NCBI GenBank assembly: GCA_046347635.1
Contig: JAXMFT010000004.1
Location: forward strand, 248,001-312,000
Reading direction: 5' to 3'
From: JAGVSZ01 sp019137045
GTDB taxonomy: Bacteria; Pseudomonadota; Gammaproteobacteria; Burkholderiales; SG8-39
DNA: 64,000 nucleotides
Part shown: positions 1-9,896 of the stretch, one piece after another
How positions within the stretch are numbered: the stretch's first letter is position 1
Layout of the letters: each line of letters starts with the position of its first letter
Position numbers and translations under genes: made by a program
Notes under the pieces: model-generated
The model's database searches: none
What the model was told of the DNA's origin: nothing
The model's input: the letters and a program-made list of their open reading frames with translations, nothing else

Positions 1-233
1 CCGCGGCCGCCGTCCTCGACGAGGCCACGCGCGCGCTGCGCGACGGCGTCGAGGTGGTCGACTTCGGCGCGGTAGCCGAGGTGGATTCGGCCGCGGTGGC
101 GGTGGCGCTCGCGCTGGTGCGCGAGGCGCGCGGCGCGGGGCGACCGATCGCGTTCGCGAACGTCCCGCCGTCCCTCGCGAACCTCGCCCGGCTCTACTCG
201 GTCGCCGACTTCATTCCGGTCGCCGGCCGCTAG
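1..233 (+). CDS. mlaB: STAS-domain protein, MlaB-like (C-terminal part)
   Basis: The window opens inside this gene; the visible frame gives about 76 residues ending at TAG 231-233. The peptide has the STAS pattern: a VVDFGAV strand, then EVDSAAVAVAL at the helix that follows the Asp/Ser loop, and near the C-terminus LANLARLYSVADFI, as in MlaB proteins. MlaB is the small cytoplasmic subunit of the MlaFEDB phospholipid transporter that maintains outer-membrane asymmetry. The next gene starts 14 bp downstream and encodes an ABC ATPase, an order common in Betaproteobacteria. The N-terminus and the rest of the mla operon lie outside the window. Confidence 0.75.
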   Translation, partial: AAAVLDEATRALRDGVEVVDFGAVAEVDSAAVAVALALVREARGAGRPIAFANVPPSLANLARLYSVADFIPVAGR

Positions 234-247
234 ACGCGCCCGCGCCG

Positions 248-1147
248 ATGACCGCCGCCATCGAGGTTCGCGGCGTCGCCAAGCGTTACGGGGCGGTGCA
301 GGCGCTCGCCGGCATCGACCTCGAGGTGCGGCGCGGCGAGATCTTCGGGCTGCTCGGGCCGAACGGCGCGGGCAAGACCACGCTCATCAGCATCCTCGCC
401 GGGCTCGCGCGCGCCGACGCCGGCGCCGTGCGCGTGCTCGGCCACGACGTGGTCGCCGACTACCGCGCCGCGCGGCGGCTGCTCGGGGTGGTGCCCCAGG
501 AGCTCGTCTTCGACCCGTTCTTCACCGTGCGCGAGACGCTCGCGCTCCAGTCGGGCTACTACGGCCTGCGCGACAACCGCGCCTGGATCGGAGAGGTCAT
601 GCGCAACCTCGACCTCACCGACAAGGCCGACGCGAACATGCGCGCGCTCTCGGGCGGGATGAAGCGCCGGGTCCTGGTCGCGCAGGCGCTCGTCCACCGG
701 CCGCCGGTGATCGTGCTCGACGAGCCGACCGCGGGCGTCGACGTGGAGCTGCGCCAGGGGCTGTGGCAGTTCGTGCGCCGCCTCAACCGCGAGGGGCACA
801 CGATCGTGCTGACGACCCACTACCTGGACGAGGCCGAGCAGCTCTGCGACCGGATCGCGATGCTCAAGGGCGGTCGCATCGTCGCGCTCGACACCACCGC
901 GAACCTCGTCCGGCGCCATCACGCGCTCTACCTGCGCGTGCGGCTCGACGGTCCGCTGCCCGGCGAGCTCGCGGCGCGCGCGCTCGACGCCGAGGGCGGG
1001 ATGCACACGTTCCGGCTCGAGGACGGCGCCGGGCTCGAGCCGATGCTCGCCGCCTTCCGGCGGGCCGGGCGCCGCACCCTCGAGGTCGAGGTGGCGCGGC
1101 CCGACCTGGAGGAGGTCTTCGTCCAGATCATGCGGGGCGAGCGGTGA
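248..1147 (+). CDS. ABC transporter ATP-binding protein (YadG-like)
   Basis: A 299-residue ABC ATPase. Walker A GPNGAGKTT lies near residue 40, the signature LSGGMKRR near 136, Walker B VIVLDEPTAGVD near 155, and the switch His in VLTTHYLDEAEQL follows. The family (ABC-2 type, YadG/NodI/CcmA-like) energises a partner permease at the inner membrane; the substrate is unknown. The permease gene directly downstream overlaps its stop (GTGA), so the two form a translationally coupled exporter. Position between mlaB and ibaG/murA suggests an envelope role, but that is only inference. Confidence 0.9.
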   Translation: MTAAIEVRGVAKRYGAVQALAGIDLEVRRGEIFGLLGPNGAGKTTLISILAGLARADAGAVRVLGHDVVADYRAARRLLGVVPQELVFDPFFTVRETLALQSGYYGLRDNRAWIGEVMRNLDLTDKADANMRALSGGMKRRVLVAQALVHRPPVIVLDEPTAGVDVELRQGLWQFVRRLNREGHTIVLTTHYLDEAEQLCDRIAMLKGGRIVALDTTANLVRRHHALYLRVRLDGPLPGELAARALDAEGGMHTFRLEDGAGLEPMLAAFRRAGRRTLEVEVARPDLEEVFVQIMRGER

Positions 1148-1956
1148 GCGGCGCGGGCGGCGAATCGTCGCGGCCCGCCGCCGCGGCACGCTCGGCGGCG
1201 CTCGCCGGGCTCGCGACGCTCCTCTACAAGGAGCTCCTGCGCTTCTGGAAGGTCGCCTTCCAGACGGTGGCCGCGCCGATCCTCACCACGCTCCTCTACC
1301 TCCTCATCTTCGGCCACGTGCTCGAAGGCAACGTCCGCGTCTACGACCGGCTCTCCTACACGGCCTTCCTCGTTCCCGGTCTGGTCATGATGTCGATGCT
1401 GCAGAACGCGTTCGCCAACAGCTCCTCGAGCCTGATCCAGTCGAAGGTGACCGGCAACATCGTGTTCGTGCTGCTGCCCCCGCTCTCCTACGTCGAGTTC
1501 TTCGCCGCATACGTGGCGGCGGCGGTCGTGCGCGGGCTGGCGGTCGGGGCCGGCGCGCTGGCGGTGACGCTGCCGTTCGCCCCGCTCGGCGTCGCCCATC
1601 CGCTCTGGGCGATGCTGTTCGCGCTCGTGGGCACCGCCACGCTCGGGGCGATGGGCGTGCTCGCCGGCATCTGGGCGGAGAAGTTCGACCAGCTCGCCGG
1701 CTTCCAGAACTTCGTGATCGTGCCGTTCACGTTCCTCGCCGGGGTGTTCTACTCGATCCACTCCCTGCCCGCCTTCTGGCAGCAGGTGTCGCGCTTCAAC
1801 CCCTTCTTCTACATGGTCGACGGTTTTCGCTACGGTTTTCACGGCGTGTCGGACGTGGCGCCGCTCGCGAGCCTCGGCGTCACGGGCGCGTTCCTCGCGC
1901 TCCTGTCTGCGGTTACACTCGCCCTGCTGAAGTCGGGCTACCGGCTGCGGCAGTGA
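1144..1956 (+). CDS. ABC-2 type transporter permease (YadH-like)
   Basis: A 270-residue permease. I chose GTG 1144, which overlaps the ATPase stop as GTGA; the open frame extends further upstream only as a shadow of the ATPase gene. After a short cytosolic leader with a KELLRFWK motif there are about six hydrophobic segments, including ILTTLLYLLIFGHVL, FVIVPFTFLAGVFYSI and a C-terminal ALLSAVTLALL, typical of ABC-2 membrane proteins. It should pair with the upstream ATPase as a half-size exporter dimer. Substrate unknown. Confidence 0.88.
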   Translation: MSGAGGESSRPAAAARSAALAGLATLLYKELLRFWKVAFQTVAAPILTTLLYLLIFGHVLEGNVRVYDRLSYTAFLVPGLVMMSMLQNAFANSSSSLIQSKVTGNIVFVLLPPLSYVEFFAAYVAAAVVRGLAVGAGALAVTLPFAPLGVAHPLWAMLFALVGTATLGAMGVLAGIWAEKFDQLAGFQNFVIVPFTFLAGVFYSIHSLPAFWQQVSRFNPFFYMVDGFRYGFHGVSDVAPLASLGVTGAFLALLSAVTLALLKSGYRLRQ

Positions 1957-1972
1957 GCGGCAGGAGGTTCGA

Positions 1973-2215
1973 TTGGTCCATCCGGAAGAGATCCAGCGCT
2001 ACATCGAGCAGGGGCTCGCGTGCGAGCACGTGCGCGTCGCCGGCGACGGCCACCACTTCGAGGCGGTGGTGGTGAGCGCCGAGTTCCGCGGCAAGTCGCG
2101 CGTGCAGCAGCACCAGCTCGTCTACCGCGCGCTCGGCGACCGCATGCGCGAGGAGATCCACGCCCTGGCGATGCAGACGTTCACGCCCGAGGACTGGGCG
2201 GCGGCGAACCGCTAG
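1973..2215 (+). CDS. ibaG: BolA family protein, IbaG-like
   Basis: An 80-residue BolA-fold protein. The start is TTG 1973, supported by CAGGAGG at 1961-1967 with good spacing. The conserved region includes VRVAGDGHHFEAVVVS and QHQLVYRALGDRM followed by IHALAMQTFTPEDW, matching the IbaG/YrbA branch. These proteins bind monothiol glutaredoxins and [2Fe-2S] clusters and respond to acid or redox stress. Location directly upstream of murA is the classic proteobacterial arrangement. Confidence 0.9.
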   Translation: MVHPEEIQRYIEQGLACEHVRVAGDGHHFEAVVVSAEFRGKSRVQQHQLVYRALGDRMREEIHALAMQTFTPEDWAAANR

Positions 2216-2273
2216 CGCGCCCGCCGGGCGCCACTTTTGCGCCAGGATCGCGCGCGAGAATCCGCGCACTCGC

Positions 2274-3524
<1,251 letters not shown>

Positions 3525-3550
3525 TCGCGCCCGCACCCGCGCGGCTGCGG

Positions 3551-3556
3551 TAAACT
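3551..3556 (+). promoter_or_regulatory. Candidate -10 box (TAAACT) for the his operon
   Basis: TAAACT followed by a relatively T-rich stretch lies in the 60-bp murA-hisG gap, 28 bp before the hisG GTG. No convincing -35 element was seen. Several other genes in this window have a TANAAT-type hexamer at a similar place, which supports the call only weakly. Confidence 0.35.
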
Positions 3557-3584
3557 CCTGTTTTTCCGAGAGCTTCTGTTCGCC

Positions 3585-4235
3585 GTGAGCGGCATCACCA
3601 TCGCCCTCTCCAAGGGTCGCATCCTGGACGAAACGCTGCCGCTCCTCGCCGCGGCCGGGGTGGGGCCGTCGGAGGCGCCCGAGGACTCGCGCCAGCTGAT
3701 CGTGCCGACGGCCCGACCGGACGTGCGCCTGGTGATCGTGCGCGCGTCGGACACCCCGACCTACGTGCAGTACGGCGCGGCCGACCTCGGCATCGCCGGC
3801 AAGGACGTCCTGTACGAGCACGGCGGCGCGGGGCTGTACCAGCCGCTCGACCTGCGCATCGCCGTCTGCCGGATGATGGTCGCGGCGCCGGAGGGCTTCG
3901 ACTACGCGCACGCCGTGCACCAGGGCGCGCGTCTGCGCGTGGCCACCAAGTACCTGCGCGCCGCGCGCGAGCACTTCGCCGCGAAGGGCGTGCACGTGGA
4001 CCTGATCAAGCTCTACGGATCGATGGAGCTCGCCCCGCTCGCCGGGCTCGCCGACGCGATCGTCGACCTCGTCTCGACCGGCAACACGCTGCGCGCGAAC
4101 AGGCTGCGCGTGGTGGAGGAGATCATGCCGGTGTCGGGCCGCCTGATCGTCAACCAGGCGGCGCTCAAGACCAAGCGTGCCGCGCTGCACCCGCTGATCG
4201 AACGCTTCGAGGCCTCGGTCGCCGCCCATGCCTGA
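3585..4235 (+). CDS. hisG: ATP phosphoribosyltransferase, short form
   Basis: A 216-residue HisG_S catalytic subunit, which condenses ATP with PRPP as the first step of histidine synthesis. The N-terminus ITIALSKGRILDETLPLL and the PRPP-site stretch DAIVDLVSTGNTLRANRL are diagnostic. The C-terminal ACT-like regulatory domain of long-form HisG is absent, so the enzyme should need HisZ; no hisZ is present in this window, and in Betaproteobacteria it is usually elsewhere. The start is GTG 3585. The end overlaps hisD by 8 nt. Confidence 0.96.
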   Translation: MSGITIALSKGRILDETLPLLAAAGVGPSEAPEDSRQLIVPTARPDVRLVIVRASDTPTYVQYGAADLGIAGKDVLYEHGGAGLYQPLDLRIAVCRMMVAAPEGFDYAHAVHQGARLRVATKYLRAAREHFAAKGVHVDLIKLYGSMELAPLAGLADAIVDLVSTGNTLRANRLRVVEEIMPVSGRLIVNQAALKTKRAALHPLIERFEASVAAHA

Positions 4236-5535
4236 GATCGCGCGCCTCTCCACCCGCGAGCCGGACTTCGCCGCGCGGCTCGACGCGCTCGGCGCGTTCG
4301 AGGCCGCGCAGGACGAGGCCGTGGAGCGCGCCGTGGCGCAGATCGTCGCCGACGTGCGCGCGCGCGGCGACGCCGCGCTGCTCGAGTACGCGCGGCGCTT
4401 CGACCGCGTGCGCGCGGCCAGCGTCGCCGCGCTCGAGATCCCGCGCGCCGAGCTCGACCAGGCCCTCGCGGACCTGCCCGCCGACCTCCGCGCGCCGCTC
4501 GCCGCGGCCGCCGAGCGCATCCGCCGCTATCACGAGCGCCAGCGCGCCGAGTCGTGGTCCTATGCCGAGGCCGACGGCACGGTGCTCGGCCAGCGCGTGA
4601 CGCCGCTCGACCGCGTCGGCCTCTACGTGCCCGGCGGGAAGGCCGCGTATCCCTCCTCGGTGCTCATGAACGCGCTCCCCGCGCGCGTCGCGGGGGTCGG
4701 GGAGCTCGTCATGGCGGTGCCGACGCCCGATGGGGTGCGCAGCCCGCTCGTCCTGGCGGCCGCCGCGCTCGCGGGGGTCGATCGCGTGTTCGCGCTCGGC
4801 GGCGCGCACGCGATCGCGGCGCTCGCCTACGGCACCGAGACGGTCCCGGCGGTCGACAAGATCGTCGGTCCCGGCAACGCGTACGTGGCGGCGGCGAAGC
4901 GGCGCGTGTTCGGCGTCGTGGGCATCGACATGATCGCCGGACCCTCCGAGATCCTGGTGATCTGCGACGGCGCGACCGATCCGGACTGGATCGCGCTCGA
5001 CCTCTTCGCGCAGGCCGAGCACGACGAGCTCGCGCAGGCGATCCTCGTGTCGCCCGACGCGGCGTTCCTCGACCGCGTCGCCGCCAGCATCGACCGGCAG
5101 CTCGCGCAGATGCCGCGCCGCGACGTGATCCGCGCCGCGCTCGCCGCGCGCGGGGCGCTGATCCACGTGCGCGACCTCGCGGAGGCGTGCGAGCTCGCGA
5201 ACCGGATCGCGCCCGAGCACCTCGAGCTGTCGCTGCGCGCGCCGGAGGAGTGGCTCGACCGCATCCGTCACGCCGGCGCGATCTTCGTCGGGCCGTACAG
5301 CTCGGAGGCGCTCGGCGACTACTGCGCCGGGCCGAACCACGTGCTGCCGACCGCGCGCACCGCGCGCTTCTCCTCGCCGCTCGGCGTCTACGACTTCCAG
5401 AAGCGCACCAGCATCATCAGCGTGTCGCGCGAAGGCGCACGCACGCTCGGGCGCATCGCCGCGCGTCTCGCCGAGGGCGAGGGGCTGCCGGCGCACGCGC
5501 GCGCGGCGGCGTGCCGCATCGGGGCCGACGCATGA
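4228..5535 (+). CDS. hisD: Histidinol dehydrogenase
   Basis: A 435-residue zinc enzyme that oxidises L-histidinol to L-histidine with two NAD. Visible motifs: the NAD/substrate region GGAHAIAALAYGTETVP, VGPGNAYVAAAKR, the zinc-ligand stretch AQAEHDELAQA (Gln, His), the catalytic Glu-His in APEHLEL, the zinc Asp in GDYCAGPNHVLPT, and the last zinc His in LPAHARA. ATG 4228 lies inside the hisG end. A second, diverged HisD homologue at 42134-43447 belongs to the sulfonate operon. The presence of the rest of the his operon around this copy identifies it as the biosynthetic one. Confidence 0.97.
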   Translation: MPEIARLSTREPDFAARLDALGAFEAAQDEAVERAVAQIVADVRARGDAALLEYARRFDRVRAASVAALEIPRAELDQALADLPADLRAPLAAAAERIRRYHERQRAESWSYAEADGTVLGQRVTPLDRVGLYVPGGKAAYPSSVLMNALPARVAGVGELVMAVPTPDGVRSPLVLAAAALAGVDRVFALGGAHAIAALAYGTETVPAVDKIVGPGNAYVAAAKRRVFGVVGIDMIAGPSEILVICDGATDPDWIALDLFAQAEHDELAQAILVSPDAAFLDRVAASIDRQLAQMPRRDVIRAALAARGALIHVRDLAEACELANRIAPEHLELSLRAPEEWLDRIRHAGAIFVGPYSSEALGDYCAGPNHVLPTARTARFSSPLGVYDFQKRTSIISVSREGARTLGRIAARLAEGEGLPAHARAAACRIGADA

Positions 5536-6614
5536 GCGGCCGGGGCGCGGCGAAGGGCCCGGCCGACCTCGTGCGCGAGGAGATCCTCGCGCTCGCGGCC
5601 TACCACGTGGCGAGCGCCGACGGCATGCTCAAGCTCGACGCCATGGAAAACCCCTACCGGCTGCCCGAGGCGCTGCGGGAGGAGGTCGGGCACACGGTCG
5701 CCGCGCTGGCGATCAATCGCTACCCGGACCCGCAGGCGCCCGAGTTGAAGGCGCGGCTGCGCCAGGTGTTTTCGGTGCCGGCCGAGGCCGGGCTCCTGAT
5801 CGGCAACGGGTCGGACGAGATCATCGCGATCCTCGCGCAGACGCTGGCGCGCCCCGGCGCGGTGATGCTCGCGCCCGAGCCCTCCTTTGCCATGTACCGG
5901 ATGAACGCGCTCTTCGCGCGCATGAACTTCGTGGGCGTGCCGCTCGAGCGCGACTTCGGCCTCGACCCGGACCGCTTTCTCGACGCGGTCGCGACCCACC
6001 GGCCGGCGCTGACCTTCATCGCCTACCCCAACAACCCGACCGGCAACCTCTTCCCGGAGGACGTGGTCGCGCGCATCGTCGAGGCCGCGCCCGGCCTGGT
6101 GGTGATCGACGAGGCCTACCACGTCTTCGCCCGCAAGAGCTTCCTGCCGCGCCTCGCCGAGTTCCCGAACCTGATGGTGATGCGCACCGTGTCCAAGCTC
6201 GGCCTCGCGGGCGTGCGGCTCGGCTATGCCGCGGCCGCGCCGGAGTGGATCCGCGAGCTCGACAAGGTGCGGCCGCCCTACAACGTCAGCGTGCTCGCCC
6301 AGTTCGTCGCCGAGCGCGTGCTCGCGCACGTCGGGGTGCTCGAGAGCCAGGCCGAGCGCATCCGCGCCGAGCGCGACGCGCTGTTCGAGCGCTTGCGCGA
6401 GCTGCGCGGCGTCGAGGCGTTCCCGAGCGCGGCGAACTTCGTGCTGGTGCGCGTGCCCGACGCCGAGGCGCTGAACGCGCGGCTGCTCGCGCGCAGGATC
6501 CTCGTGCGCAACTTCCACGGCAGCCATCCGCTGCTCGCCAACTGCCTGCGGCTCACCGTCGGCACGCCGGGCGAGAACGAACTGCTCCTAGACGCCCTGA
6601 CCGCGAGCCTGTAG
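5532..6614 (+). CDS. hisC: Histidinol-phosphate aminotransferase
   Basis: A 360-residue fold-type I PLP aminotransferase that converts imidazole acetol-phosphate and Glu to histidinol phosphate. I chose ATG 5532, which forms an ATGA overlap with the hisD stop; the upstream open frame is a shadow of hisD. Motifs: LDAMENPYRLP near the N-terminus, the substrate/PLP region YPNNPTGNLFP, VVIDEAYHVF (PLP Asp), and the Schiff-base Lys in RTVSKLGLAGVRLGY, followed by an Arg-containing C-terminal LRLTVGTP. hisB starts 3 nt later. Confidence 0.95.
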   Translation: MSGRGAAKGPADLVREEILALAAYHVASADGMLKLDAMENPYRLPEALREEVGHTVAALAINRYPDPQAPELKARLRQVFSVPAEAGLLIGNGSDEIIAILAQTLARPGAVMLAPEPSFAMYRMNALFARMNFVGVPLERDFGLDPDRFLDAVATHRPALTFIAYPNNPTGNLFPEDVVARIVEAAPGLVVIDEAYHVFARKSFLPRLAEFPNLMVMRTVSKLGLAGVRLGYAAAAPEWIRELDKVRPPYNVSVLAQFVAERVLAHVGVLESQAERIRAERDALFERLRELRGVEAFPSAANFVLVRVPDAEALNARLLARRILVRNFHGSHPLLANCLRLTVGTPGENELLLDALTASL

Positions 6615-6617
6615 ACG

Positions 6618-7205
6618 ATGAGAACTGCGAAGGTGACCCGCAAGACCGCCGAGACCGAGGTGGCGGTCACGCTCAACCTCGACGGGTCCGGCAAGGCGAA
6701 GCTCGCCACCGGCGTCCCGTTCCTCGACCACATGCTCGACCAGGTGGCGCGCCACGGCATGGTCGACCTGGAGGTCGCGGCGAAGGGCGACCTGCACATC
6801 GACGCCCACCACACGGTCGAAGACACCGGAATCACGCTCGGGCAGGCGGTCGCAAAGGCGGTCGGCGACAGGAAGGGCATCCGCCGCTTCGGCCACGCGT
6901 ACGTCCCGCTCGACGAGGCGCTGTCGCGGGTGGTGGTGGACTTCTCCGGGCGCCCGGGGCTCGAATTCCACCTGCCGTTCGCGCGCGGGCTGATCGGCGA
7001 GTTCGACGTCGACCTCGTGCACGAGTTTTTCCAGGGGTTCGTCAACCACGCCCAGGTCACCCTGCACGTGGACAACCTGCGCGGGGCGAACGCGCATCAC
7101 CAGGCCGAGACCGTGTTCAAGGCGTTCGGCCGCGCGCTGCGCATGGCGATCGAGCCGGACCCGCGCGCGGCCGGGACGGTGCCGTCGACCAAGGGCACGC
7201 TCTGA
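6618..7205 (+). CDS. hisB: Imidazoleglycerol-phosphate dehydratase
   Basis: A 195-residue monofunctional HisB that dehydrates imidazole glycerol phosphate. The duplicated metal-binding motifs are clear: FLDHMLDQVARHG and DAHHTVEDTG in the first half, and RRFGHAYVPLDE, FFQGFVNHAQ and ANAHHQAETVFKAFGRALR in the second; these His/Glu residues bind the two Mn ions. There is no fused histidinol phosphatase domain (unlike the enterobacterial protein), so that phosphatase must be encoded elsewhere. Confidence 0.96.
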   Translation: MRTAKVTRKTAETEVAVTLNLDGSGKAKLATGVPFLDHMLDQVARHGMVDLEVAAKGDLHIDAHHTVEDTGITLGQAVAKAVGDRKGIRRFGHAYVPLDEALSRVVVDFSGRPGLEFHLPFARGLIGEFDVDLVHEFFQGFVNHAQVTLHVDNLRGANAHHQAETVFKAFGRALRMAIEPDPRAAGTVPSTKGTL

Positions 7206-7233
7206 CCGCGCCCGGCGCGCGCCGCCGCCGGCC

Positions 7234-7872
7234 ATGACCACGATCGCGGTCGTCGACTACGGGATGGGCAACCTGCGCTCGGTGTCCAAGGCGATCGAGC
7301 ACGTCGCCCCCGCCGCGCGGGTGGTCGTGACCTCGGATCGCGCGACGGTGGAACGCGCCGAGCGCGTCGTGTTTCCCGGGCAGGGCGCGATGCCGGACTG
7401 CGCGCGCGAGCTGGAGCGCGCCGACCTGCGCGCGGCCGTGCTCGCCGCGGCGCGCGCGAAGCCGCTGCTCGGGATCTGCATCGGCGCGCAGATGCTGTTC
7501 GACTGGAGCGCGGAGGGGGACACCGCCGGTCTCGGCATCTTCCGCGGCAAGGTGGTGCGCTTTCCCCCGGACCGCCTGCGCGCGGCGCCGGGCGGCGCCC
7601 TGAAGGTGCCGCACATGGGGTGGAACCGGGTGCGGCAGACCGCCGCGCACCCGCTGTGGCGGGGGATCGACGACGGGGAGCGCTTCTATTTCTGCCACAG
7701 CTACTTCTTCGCGCCGGAGGAGCCCGGCCTCGGCTGCGGCGAGAGCGAGCACGGGCTGCCCTTTACCTGCGCCGCGGCGCGCGATAACATTTTCGCGGTA
7801 CAGTTCCACCCCGAGAAGAGCCACTCAGCAGGGTTACAGCTTCTCGCGAACTTCGTCTCCTGGAACCCCTAG
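7234..7872 (+). CDS. hisH: Imidazole glycerol phosphate synthase, glutaminase subunit
   Basis: A 212-residue class I glutamine amidotransferase that feeds ammonia to HisF. The N-terminal VVDYGMGNLRSV, the nucleophile loop LLGICIGAQMLF (catalytic Cys; the usual Leu-Gly-Met after it is Ile-Gly-Ala here) and the C-terminal AVQFHPEKS (catalytic His and Glu) are all present, as is VPHMGWN. It lies 28 nt after hisB and 65 nt before hisA. Confidence 0.96.
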   Translation: MTTIAVVDYGMGNLRSVSKAIEHVAPAARVVVTSDRATVERAERVVFPGQGAMPDCARELERADLRAAVLAAARAKPLLGICIGAQMLFDWSAEGDTAGLGIFRGKVVRFPPDRLRAAPGGALKVPHMGWNRVRQTAAHPLWRGIDDGERFYFCHSYFFAPEEPGLGCGESEHGLPFTCAAARDNIFAVQFHPEKSHSAGLQLLANFVSWNP

Positions 7873-7937
7873 CCACGGATCCGTGACGGCGGCGCGCGCC
7901 GCCTGAGCCTGTACCGACCCACCGCCCGCGTCCAGCG

Positions 7938-8702
7938 ATGGTCATCATTCCGGCAATCGACGTGAAGGACGGCCGCTGCGTGCGGCTCGAGCAGGGCAAC
8001 ATGGCGCGCGCCACCGTGTACTCCGACGACCCGGTCGCCACCGCGCGGCACTGGCTCGCGCAGGGCGCGCGCCGCCTGCACGTGGTCGACCTGAACGGCG
8101 CCGCGGCCGGGCGGCCGAAGAACGAGGGGGTGATCCGCAACATCGTCAAGGCGGTGGGCGGCTCGATCCCGGTGCAGCTCGGCGGCGGGATCCGCGACCT
8201 CGACACGATCGAGAAGTACCTGGACGACGGCGTGAGCTTCATCGTGATCGGGACGGCGGCGGTGAAGAACCCGGGTTTCCTGCACGACGCGTGCACCGCG
8301 TTCGGCGGGCACATCATCGTCGCGCTCGACGCGAAGGACGGCAAGGTGGCGGTGGAGGGGTGGTCGAAGCTCACCGGGCACGACGTCGTCGATCTCGCGC
8401 GCAAGTTCGAGGAGTACGGCGTCGAGGCGGTCCTCTACACCGACATCGGCCGCGACGGGATGCTCACCGGGGTCAACGTCGCGGCGACCGTGAAGCTCGC
8501 GCGCGAGCTGCGCGTGCCGGTGATCGCCAGCGGCGGCCTGACCGGCCTCGACGACGTCGAGCAGCTGTGCGCCATCGAATCCGAGGGCATCATGGGCGTG
8601 ATCACCGGCCGCGCCCTGTACCAGGGCACGGTGGACTTCAAGCAGGCGCAGGCGAGGGCGGACGCCCTGGGCGCCGCAGGGAAGGGCAAGCCGGAAGCCT
8701 AG
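7938..8702 (+). CDS. hisA: ProFAR isomerase (phosphoribosylformimino-AICAR-phosphate isomerase)
   Basis: A 254-residue TIM barrel that performs the Amadori rearrangement of ProFAR to PRFAR. The N-terminal IIPAIDVKDGRCVRLEQG has the catalytic Asp, and LQLGGGIRD and YTDIGRDGMLTG (second catalytic Asp and phosphate site) match HisA, followed by IASGGLTGLDD. It shares the fold and half-barrel repeats with hisF downstream. Confidence 0.95.
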   Translation: MVIIPAIDVKDGRCVRLEQGNMARATVYSDDPVATARHWLAQGARRLHVVDLNGAAAGRPKNEGVIRNIVKAVGGSIPVQLGGGIRDLDTIEKYLDDGVSFIVIGTAAVKNPGFLHDACTAFGGHIIVALDAKDGKVAVEGWSKLTGHDVVDLARKFEEYGVEAVLYTDIGRDGMLTGVNVAATVKLARELRVPVIASGGLTGLDDVEQLCAIESEGIMGVITGRALYQGTVDFKQAQARADALGAAGKGKPEA

Positions 8703-8726
8703 GCTCCGCCGGCGCGCCCCGCCGCC

Positions 8727-9485
8727 ATGGCACTCGCGAAGCGCATCATCCCGTGCCTGGACGTGAACGCCGGGCGGGTCGTGAAGGGCGTGAACTTCGT
8801 CGACCTGCGCGACGCCGGCGACCCGGTGGAGGTCGCGCGCCGCTACGACGAGCAGGGCGCCGACGAGCTCTGTTTCCTGGACATCACCGCGAGCGCCGAC
8901 GGGCGCGACACCATCATCCACGTGGTCGAGGCCGTGGCGGCGCAGGTGTTCATACCGCTCACCGTCGGCGGAGGCGTGCGCAGCGTCGCGGACGTGCGCC
9001 GGCTGCTCAACGCCGGCGCCGACAAGGTGTCGATCAACACCGCCGCCGTGCAGCGCCCGGCGCTCGTCGCGGAGGCGGCGGAGCACTTCGGCGCGCAGTG
9101 CATCGTCGTCGCGATCGACGCGAAGCGCGCCGGCGAGCGCTGGGAGGTGTTCACGCACGGCGGGCGCCGGCCGACCGGACTCGACGCGGTCGACTGGGCG
9201 CGCCGGATGGAAGCCGCCGGCGCCGGCGAGTTGCTGCTCACGAGCATGGACCGCGACGGCACGCGCGCCGGCTTCGACCTTCCGCTCACGCGCGCAGTCT
9301 GCGACGCGGTCGGCGTCCCGGTGATCGCGAGCGGCGGGGTCGGGACGCTCGAGCACCTGGTGGCCGGGGTGCTCGAGGGCGGGGCGGAGGCGGTGCTCGC
9401 GGCGAGCATCTTCCATTACGGCGAGCACACCGTGCGCGAGGCGAAGGCGCTGATGGCGGCGCGCGGCATCGAGGTGCGGCTGTGA
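8727..9485 (+). CDS. hisF: Imidazole glycerol phosphate synthase, cyclase subunit
   Basis: A 252-residue TIM barrel that uses ammonia from HisH to make IGP and AICAR from PRFAR. Diagnostic segments: AKRIIPCLDVNAGRVVKG with the catalytic Asp, ELCFLDITAS, TVGGGVRSV, ADKVSINTAAV, the second Asp in LTSMDRDGTRAGFD, and the phosphate site IASGGVGTLEH. The stop overlaps the GTG of hisI. Confidence 0.97.
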   Translation: MALAKRIIPCLDVNAGRVVKGVNFVDLRDAGDPVEVARRYDEQGADELCFLDITASADGRDTIIHVVEAVAAQVFIPLTVGGGVRSVADVRRLLNAGADKVSINTAAVQRPALVAEAAEHFGAQCIVVAIDAKRAGERWEVFTHGGRRPTGLDAVDWARRMEAAGAGELLLTSMDRDGTRAGFDLPLTRAVCDAVGVPVIASGGVGTLEHLVAGVLEGGAEAVLAASIFHYGEHTVREAKALMAARGIEVRL

Positions 9486-9892
9486 GCGACCCGGTGCGCC
9501 CCGCCGACTGGCTCGACGAGATCAGGTGGGACGAGCACGGGCTGGTGCCCGCCATCGCGCAGGACGCGCAGTCCGGACGGGTGCTGATGCTCGCCTGGAT
9601 GGACCGCGCCGCGCTCGCGGCCACCGCGCAGACCGGCGAGGCGGTCTACTACTCGCGCTCGCGCGCGCGGCTGTGGCGCAAGGGCGAGGAGTCCGGACAC
9701 GTGCAGCGCGTGCGCGAGATCCGCACCGACTGCGACAACGACGTCGTGCTGCTCAAGGTGGAGCAGGCGGGGGGGATCGCGTGCCACACCGGCCGGCCCG
9801 CCTGCTTCTTCCGGAAGCTCGTGGACGGGCGCTGGGAGACGGTCGAGGCGGTCGTGCGGCCGGCGGAGGAAATCTACGGACGCAAGGGGTGA
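9482..9892 (+). CDS. hisI: Phosphoribosyl-AMP cyclohydrolase
   Basis: A 136-residue monofunctional cyclohydrolase that opens the purine ring of PR-AMP. I chose GTG 9482, giving a GTGA overlap with hisF; the longer open frame upstream is a hisF shadow. Motifs: VLMLAWMDRAAL, YYSRSRARLWRKGEESGH, then the metal-binding DCDNDVVLLKVEQ and the Cys-rich IACHTGRPACFF. It is separate from hisE, which follows 4 nt later, as in other Betaproteobacteria. Confidence 0.96.
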   Translation: MSDPVRPADWLDEIRWDEHGLVPAIAQDAQSGRVLMLAWMDRAALAATAQTGEAVYYSRSRARLWRKGEESGHVQRVREIRTDCDNDVVLLKVEQAGGIACHTGRPACFFRKLVDGRWETVEAVVRPAEEIYGRKG

Positions 9893-9896
9893 GCCG